Source: Flavobacteriales bacterium
GTDB taxonomy: Bacteria; Bacteroidota; Bacteroidia; Flavobacteriales_D; Parvicellaceae
Direction of reading: 5' to 3'
NCBI GenBank assembly: GCA_026993705.1
Contig: JALWSJ010000019.1
Coordinates: 1-9,355 of the forward strand
Length of the DNA stretch: 9,355 nt
Positions within the stretch are counted from its first letter, which is position 1, and each line of letters opens with the position of its first letter. Under the pieces are notes generated by a model that had not been told where the DNA came from, searched no databases, and saw only the letters and a list, made by a program, of their open reading frames with translations. Positions 1-5,255 of the stretch are shown one piece after another. The position numbers were made by a program, and so were the translations under genes.

Positions 1-26
1 GACAAATAGTAACAGTATGTATGTTC

Positions 27-72
27 TGTACCTAATCCTAACATAAATTTCTATTTTTTTTGTTTAGGTACA
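27..72. repeat. Inverted repeat TGTACCTAA ... TTAGGTACA
   Basis: Arms at 27-35 and 64-72 are perfect 9-base reverse complements separated by 28 bases that include a run of T at 53-61. It stands outside the main repeat cluster. It could be a terminator-like structure for a gene left of the window, or a boundary of the repeat element. No function can be assigned. Confidence 0.4.
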
Positions 73-100
73 AAAGTCAGTGTATTTTAATCATCTTACA

Positions 101-270
101 AGACGTACTTCACCGTACGCTTACGCTCTTTTTATACGAGTTAGGGATAGGAGTGGCATCCTTTTGCCCTCCCTCCTTTTGGAGGGCAAAAGATATAGCG
201 GATAGCCCGACCATTACGGCGTTGAAAAGTGGTGTAGTGCAACGAAACTGCTTTTTTATGCTGTAATGGG
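101..270. repeat. Cluster of inverted repeats, probable dispersed intergenic repeat element behind the operon
   Basis: Within 170 bases several dyads follow one another: CGTAC/GTACG (104-108 with 115-119); a perfect 11-base-pair stem TTTTGCCCTCC/GGAGGGCAAAA (162-172 with 181-191) with an 8-base loop; and a 10-pair stem CCATTACGGC/GCTGTAATGG (211-220 with 260-269, one G-T pair) that encloses CGTTG/CAACG (220-224 with 240-244). Words such as GGCATCC, AAAAGATATAGCGGATAGCCCG and GTTAGGGAT resemble a family of intergenic repeats that I recall from Bacteroidota genomes; this is from memory and not a database match. No transposase is present. It starts about 11 bases after the kinase stop. Confidence 0.6.
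162..191 (-). terminator. Strong hairpin downstream of the kinase, possible operon terminator
   Basis: A perfect 11-base-pair GC-rich stem flanked by A and T runs lies about 90 bases after the kinase stop. Because the arms begin and end in TTTT/AAAA it could work as an intrinsic terminator in either direction, although the U-run is part of the stem rather than following it. It is also the core of the probable repeat element, so termination may be a side effect of the element. Confidence 0.4.
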
Positions 271-280
271 AACGTCCAAA

Positions 281-1774
281 TTATTCGTCAACTCCGGGCA
301 AGGATATTTTAAAAGTTGTTCCTTCTTCTGTGGATTTATGGACGGTTATTTTTCCTTTGTGATGCTCTTCGATAATTCGTTTGGCTAAAGATAGACCTAA
401 GCCCCACCCTCTTTTTTTGGTGGTATAACCCGGTTCAAAAACGGTTTTTAATTTACTTTGTGGGATTCCTTTACCGGTATCTTGAATGTAGATATTGATT
501 TTGTCGTCCTCTATAATTACTTTGTATGATATTTTACCTACTCCTTCCATTGCATCAACTGCATTTTTGGTTAGGTTTTCTATGACCCATTCAAAAAGAG
601 GGATATTTAGTTTGACTTTTATGTTCTTTTCGGGGCATTTTGTTGAGAAAACGACTTTTTTTGAGACTCTTTTTTCAAGATAATCGGTGCTATGTTGCAG
701 TACTTCACAAAGGTTTACTTCTTCCAACTTGGTTTCAGAGCCTATCTTTGAAAATCGTTCTGTTACTGTCTCTAATCTTTTGATGTCTTTGTCCATTTCT
801 TTGAGAGAACTTTCTTCTACGCCTTGCATTCGGAGTAATTCTATCCACGCCATTAAGGAGGATAATGGCGTTCCCAATTGATGGGCGGTTTCTTTTGCCA
901 TTCCTACCCATACTTGGTTTTGTTCGGCTCTTCGGAAGGTACTAAATAGAAAATATGCTATGATTAAGAAAACTCCTATGGATAGTAGTATTACTACCGG
1001 AAAAAAGCGTAATTGCTTTAGTGTTTCGGAGTCTTGAAAATAGACCTTGCCTAAATTTTCGTCTGACAGAACTAACTCTAACGGTTTATTTTCTTCGGAC
1101 ATTTGTTTTAATAACTTATCTACTCCCCCTGCTTTTTTTATTTGCTTTTCGCTTACATTGGTGGCTACTATTTCTCCGGAAGGTTCTTTTACAAACACAA
1201 CGGGAACCATTGCAAAATTATCGACCAAATCTTTGTTAAAAGACGTAATCAATTCATTTCTTCGGTGTTGTAAATCAAAATACTTTTTTGAATTGGTATA
1301 GTATATTTTTTGTTTGTTTTTTCCAGCAAAGGCTATTTCTATTGGCGGGTTTTCTTTACCCCAAACTGCTATGAGTTTTTGTAATGTGTCGTCTTTTAAA
1401 TCCTGTAGGTTGGCTGTTGTTATAGCTTGGTTTTGCTCATCGGTCAGTATTAAGGGAATACTTTTATTATTTTGAATTATGGATAAAGCAAAACTGTAAT
1501 CATTTAAGTCTTTCTGCATTTCTTTGGTTGCAGATACCCACAATTCTACCTTTTTTCGCTCTTGCTCCGCCAGCTGTTTAAAGGCATCATCTGTAATATG
1601 GATTAATTCCGCTTTTTTACGAATGGCTTCTGACCACAACTTTACTTTTTGGCGTTCTTCCTGCTGAACTTTCTTTGCTATTAAACCGGAATACCATAAT
1701 GTAACTCCTATTATTAGTGTTGCCAAGGCGACTAATAAGAGTTTCCATCGTTGCTTTTTTGAATATAAATTCAT
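281..1774 (-). CDS. Membrane-bound sensor histidine kinase, orphan, last gene of the operon
   Basis: Predicted inner-membrane kinase that autophosphorylates a histidine and passes phosphate to a response regulator not present in this window. A membrane segment at about residues 11-33 is followed by a periplasmic sensor region (about 34-255), a second membrane segment (257-280), then directly the HisKA helix with H298 in AHQLGTPLSSL. Only about 18 residues separate the second membrane segment from H298, so there is no room for a HAMP domain. The ATPase part is complete: N-box with N400 and N404, G1 box DTGKGIP at 432-438, F-box FEPGYTTK near 446, and G2 box GWGLG at 456-460. The start of the sensor carries a 32-residue repeat (ER.KV.LW..A at 40-50 and 72-82). 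The ATG lies 11 bases after the stop of the OmpA-family gene, indicating co-transcription. A weak AGGA lies only two bases before the ATG. Family assignment is firm; the signal sensed is unknown. Confidence 0.95.
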   Translation of the reverse strand: MNLYSKKQRWKLLLVALATLIIGVTLWYSGLIAKKVQQEERQKVKLWSEAIRKKAELIHITDDAFKQLAEQERKKVELWVSATKEMQKDLNDYSFALSIIQNNKSIPLILTDEQNQAITTANLQDLKDDTLQKLIAVWGKENPPIEIAFAGKNKQKIYYTNSKKYFDLQHRRNELITSFNKDLVDNFAMVPVVFVKEPSGEIVATNVSEKQIKKAGGVDKLLKQMSEENKPLELVLSDENLGKVYFQDSETLKQLRFFPVVILLSIGVFLIIAYFLFSTFRRAEQNQVWVGMAKETAHQLGTPLSSLMAWIELLRMQGVEESSLKEMDKDIKRLETVTERFSKIGSETKLEEVNLCEVLQHSTDYLEKRVSKKVVFSTKCPEKNIKVKLNIPLFEWVIENLTKNAVDAMEGVGKISYKVIIEDDKINIYIQDTGKGIPQSKLKTVFEPGYTTKKRGWGLGLSLAKRIIEEHHKGKITVHKSTEEGTTFKISLPGVDE

Positions 1775-1785
1775 TTTCCTACAAA

Positions 1786-4284
1786 TTAGAAAGTAGGAGC
1801 TCTTTCAAGAACTTTTAATTCTACCCTTCTGTTGATTGCTGCTGCTTTCGGGTCTTTTCGTTGTTCTTCACAGGTATTCAGCATTTGAGTTTCGCCATAT
1901 CCTTTCGGTACTAACCTCGCTTTGTCTATACCTTTATCTACTAGATATTTATAACAAGATTCTGCTCTTTTCTTAGATAGTTTCATATTTTGTTCTTCGC
2001 TTCCATAGCAATCTGTATGGGCACTTAACTCTACAACGATGGTGCTGTTTCTTCGTAAGAACTTATAAATATTATCCATTATTTCGTACGAATCTTCTTG
2101 AATATCACTCTTTCCAAATTCAAAATATATATTATCTATATTTATTTTTGCATCTAACTCAGCAGATGGGCTTAGTTTTTTAGTACTTATATTAGCTAGT
2201 AGTTTTTTACGATATTCATCAGTCATTTCATATACCGGCGGAACTCTAAAGGCATAATCATCATATCCTTCTCTTTTTACAATTACTTTGTATGCCTTAG
2301 TATTATCTATGTTGTGTTGCCAATTTCCATCTTTATCGGTTAGAACAGAGGCTACTTTCTTCCACGAACCATCGGCTTGCTTCTCGTATAGTTCTACAAC
2401 GGCGTCTGCAACCGGTTTATTGGTGATTGCATCAAGAATTTGACCTCCCATTGTAGCCCGTTTCATTTCTATTCCCATCAACATTTCGTTGATTTTAGAG
2501 GAACGTTCAGGGTCTTTTGTTAACACTTCAACGGTTTGAGTTTCATATAAATTATGTTTGAATACTACTTTTTGATCTAAATTCCGTTGTAAATCCGCTT
2601 TCCATTCGCCTGTCTCATCCGTAACCAAAGAATCTACGAGCACCCACTCTCCGCCTTCGTCATTTTTTCGGTAGGTCTGAATCGTTACTTGACTTAATGG
2701 TTTGTCTGTATCTTCCCCTGTTACGACACTTTTCACCTCCGCTATTCCTGTATCTTCAATCAATTGTAAATTGATATCTTTATTATTATCCCAATTTTCA
2801 TCTACCGTTATTCGCTGACGAGCTACAAAACCGTCTTCGGTTGTAATCAGCAACTCATATTCGCCGGGAGGAACTCTAAAGGCATATCTTCCATTTTCAT
2901 CGGTATAGGTTTCAGCTAACACATTTCCGTCTAAATCCAACAATTGAACTAAAGCTCCTACCAATATATTTCCGTCCGCATCACGAGCAATACCGGACAC
3001 CAGCTGTTTTCCCATTTTAAATAAATAGAGGTCATCGTCTCCCATTCCTCCATATCTATTGGAGGTTATGTATCCTTTATTCTTTTTGTTTCTAGAGTAG
3101 ATGAAACAAAAATCATCGGCGGGAGAATTGAATGGTTCCGGGAGTATTTCTGTATTTCTTGGAAAGTGATAATTAATCATTTCGGCTTTATAAATATCCA
3201 AATTTCCAAATCCGGGTCTTCCGTTGGAAGTAAAATAAAGGTAATTAGAATCGGCTAGGGTTGGGAAAAACTCATCTCCATCTGTATTAATTTCCACCCC
3301 AAGGTTTCGTAAGCTATCCACTTTCTTATCGTTTAATACCCCTGAATACAAATCAAAACCACCTTGTCCCCCTTCTTCCGGAACAGTTGAGAAATAAATA
3401 ATATTCGTATCGGGAACTAAACAAGGATGACCGGTAGGGATATAATCCTTCAATCCGTCGAATTTTAATTTTTCCAAATTATCTACGCGTAAATTTTGTA
3501 TATCCAAAAAACCAACCCAAATATGAGGTTGTTGTTTATACTTATCCCATTTTTTGACAAAATCCGTTCGTGTTAGATAAATTAAGTCGTTTTTATAATC
3601 TATATCAAAAGCTCCCACATGAAAATCTTCGGGCATTGATATTTTATTTTTTCCATCTTTTTTAGAATAATAATATAGTGTTGCTCTTGGTCTTAAATGA
3701 GAACCATAGGCTAATTCGTCTTTTTGAGAAAGAGTGTCGCTTTGCTTCAAAACAAGAATATCGTCTTCATTTTTATCTTCTGAAATAAAAAGTACGCCCC
3801 GTTTGAATGGTTTAGAATATAAATCTGCGGCAGGTGTATTTATTTTTTTTAGGTTAAAAATAGAAACTTCTGTTTCTTTTTCCTCTGCATAGTACTTTCT
3901 TAAAAATCCAATATCTTTTTTGATGTCGGAAATAAACACCTTATCGACTTCATTTTTAGGTTTTTTGGGTAAAAACTTCAACGCCAAATCAAACTCTTTG
4001 TTGTTTTTTAAAGATTCTGCATAAATGATTGAATCCTCGTAGTTAAGCCGTTTTGCATCAGCAATTTGTTTAAAGATTCGCTCAGTGTTTTTAAAATCAT
4101 TTACGTAGTAATACGCTAGCCCCAAACGTTTGGCTTCTCCTTGATTTAGTAAATCACTTTTTTCGTAATATTTAATCGCCAATTTATATTCGTAATTATC
4201 AAAAAGATAATCCGCCAATTCAACTTGTGTTTTTCCGGACACAAATAAACACCCAATCAATAGAATCGATAAAAGATACTTCAT
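1786..4284 (-). CDS. OmpA-family protein with TPR, beta-propeller and carboxypeptidase-regulatory-like domains (PorE/SprD-like architecture)
   Basis: Predicted periplasmic, peptidoglycan-binding protein of 832 residues. Domains in order: a short signal sequence; a helical TPR-like region (about 20-135); a WD40/PD40-like beta-propeller (about 150-425) with blade motifs such as IIYFSTVPEEGG (295-306), YLYFTSNGRPGFGNLDIY (348-365) and GYITSNRYGG.GDDDLYLF (404-422); three carboxypeptidase-regulatory-like or Ig-like modules (about 428-508, 513-605, 612-682); and a C-terminal OmpA domain (about 715-828). The OmpA domain has YFEFGKSDI, then D758 in AHTD and R773 in LSKKRA, the residues expected to hold diaminopimelate, and ends NRRVEL. 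The same order of domains is known for Porphyromonas gingivalis PorE and for OmpA-type proteins beside SprB-type adhesins. L9-I10-G11-C12 fits a lipobox, but the hydrophobic stretch before it is very short, so lipoprotein versus ordinary signal peptide (cut near GKTQ) is open. The start is 5 bases after the PorP/SprF-like stop. It is probably one of several paralogues in its genome, so no symbol is given. Confidence 0.93.
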   Translation of the reverse strand: MKYLLSILLIGCLFVSGKTQVELADYLFDNYEYKLAIKYYEKSDLLNQGEAKRLGLAYYYVNDFKNTERIFKQIADAKRLNYEDSIIYAESLKNNKEFDLALKFLPKKPKNEVDKVFISDIKKDIGFLRKYYAEEKETEVSIFNLKKINTPAADLYSKPFKRGVLFISEDKNEDDILVLKQSDTLSQKDELAYGSHLRPRATLYYYSKKDGKNKISMPEDFHVGAFDIDYKNDLIYLTRTDFVKKWDKYKQQPHIWVGFLDIQNLRVDNLEKLKFDGLKDYIPTGHPCLVPDTNIIYFSTVPEEGGQGGFDLYSGVLNDKKVDSLRNLGVEINTDGDEFFPTLADSNYLYFTSNGRPGFGNLDIYKAEMINYHFPRNTEILPEPFNSPADDFCFIYSRNKKNKGYITSNRYGGMGDDDLYLFKMGKQLVSGIARDADGNILVGALVQLLDLDGNVLAETYTDENGRYAFRVPPGEYELLITTEDGFVARQRITVDENWDNNKDINLQLIEDTGIAEVKSVVTGEDTDKPLSQVTIQTYRKNDEGGEWVLVDSLVTDETGEWKADLQRNLDQKVVFKHNLYETQTVEVLTKDPERSSKINEMLMGIEMKRATMGGQILDAITNKPVADAVVELYEKQADGSWKKVASVLTDKDGNWQHNIDNTKAYKVIVKREGYDDYAFRVPPVYEMTDEYRKKLLANISTKKLSPSAELDAKINIDNIYFEFGKSDIQEDSYEIMDNIYKFLRRNSTIVVELSAHTDCYGSEEQNMKLSKKRAESCYKYLVDKGIDKARLVPKGYGETQMLNTCEEQRKDPKAAAINRRVELKVLERAPTF

Positions 4285-4289
4285 TTAGT

Positions 4290-5249
4290 CTATTTTCTAC
4301 TGTTCGTATAAATTCTATTTCTAGTTTTCCAAGAGGAAGTTCTCGGAGATGTATCAATTCCTATTTGATAACCAACTATCAATTCGTGCGTTCCGTTACT
4401 AATCGTATTAATATCAGATAATGTATAATCATACGCATATCCAATGACAAACTTTTTAAATTCAAGTCCCAACTCTAATACAACCGCATCCTGCGTTCTA
4501 TATCCAACACCTAACCAAAGCATACTATTGTACATCAGCCTTAAATTGCCTTCTACAACAAAAGGGGCTTGTACCATATATCTCGCCCAAACACTTGGAA
4601 TCAAATCCAATTTGTTACTCATTTTAAGTTTTGCGTTGGCATCCAAATAATATACTCGATTTAATATATTACTCACAGCAACAGTTGATAAATCTTTCTT
4701 TGTCTGAATCAGGTTTACCGCAGATAAACCTATTCTAAAATTATCACCGTAGTAATTTAATCCGAACCCTGCATCAGGTATAAAATAACTCAACGTATTA
4801 TTATTAATTACTGCATCGTTAGGGTTTTGTGTAACAATTTGATTTTTATCAAATGAAAACTGGGTAAATACAGCCGAAAGACCAAACGCTAAATTTGTTT
4901 TAGCTGTTGTTTTTATTCGGTAGCTAAAAGCTAGGCTACCCCCTGTTCTATCACTTGCTCCGGTTACCTCATTGTAAAGATTTAAGCCTAAACCGAACTT
5001 TGTCCCTATTGGCGTATGTAGAGATACGTCTTGAGTAACTGGAGCATTTTTTACTCCTGTCCATTGTTTTCTGGCAGCAAGATACACGGGAATATAATTT
5101 CTTGTTCCTGCCTCGGCTGGATTATAAGACAAGCGATTATACAAATACAAACTTTTTAAAGGTATTTGCTGAGCCTTTATGTGCAGAAAACTGAAAACCA
5201 CTCCTATAAATAACGCCGTTACTACTTTATTCAAATTTAATTTTAGCAT
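4290..5249 (-). CDS. PorP/SprF-family type IX secretion outer-membrane protein
   Basis: Predicted outer-membrane beta-barrel of 319 residues, close to the usual size of the family. The signal peptide ends in IKA (24-26) with Q27 as the likely new N-terminus. Family hallmarks are visible: YNRLSYNPAEAGT (37-49), RKQWTG (60-65), APVTQDVSLHTPIG (69-82), alternating barrel strands, and a C-terminal part with GYAYDYTLSDINTISNGTHEL followed by a last strand VGYQIG. In F. johnsoniae SprF, a member of this family, is required for secretion of the type B cargo SprB; a gene of this family next to a type B cargo gene is the usual arrangement. It sits 6 bases after the adhesin-like gene and 5 before the OmpA-family gene, so it most likely serves the 989-residue protein. 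The role as dedicated export or attachment partner is inferred from context. After the last barrel strand comes a short basic tail (about residues 302-319). Confidence 0.95.
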   Translation of the reverse strand: MLKLNLNKVVTALFIGVVFSFLHIKAQQIPLKSLYLYNRLSYNPAEAGTRNYIPVYLAARKQWTGVKNAPVTQDVSLHTPIGTKFGLGLNLYNEVTGASDRTGGSLAFSYRIKTTAKTNLAFGLSAVFTQFSFDKNQIVTQNPNDAVINNNTLSYFIPDAGFGLNYYGDNFRIGLSAVNLIQTKKDLSTVAVSNILNRVYYLDANAKLKMSNKLDLIPSVWARYMVQAPFVVEGNLRLMYNSMLWLGVGYRTQDAVVLELGLEFKKFVIGYAYDYTLSDINTISNGTHELIVGYQIGIDTSPRTSSWKTRNRIYTNSRK

Positions 5250-5255
5250 ATTATT

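Noticed and set aside
60..266. Plus-strand frame of 68 codons over the hairpin cluster
   Set aside because: It runs through inverted repeats, shows no recognisable domain, and looks like a frame left open by chance in a non-coding repeat element.
495..1301. Plus-strand frames opposite the kinase gene
   Set aside because: The minus-strand kinase is a complete, conserved family member; the opposite frames have no recognisable features.
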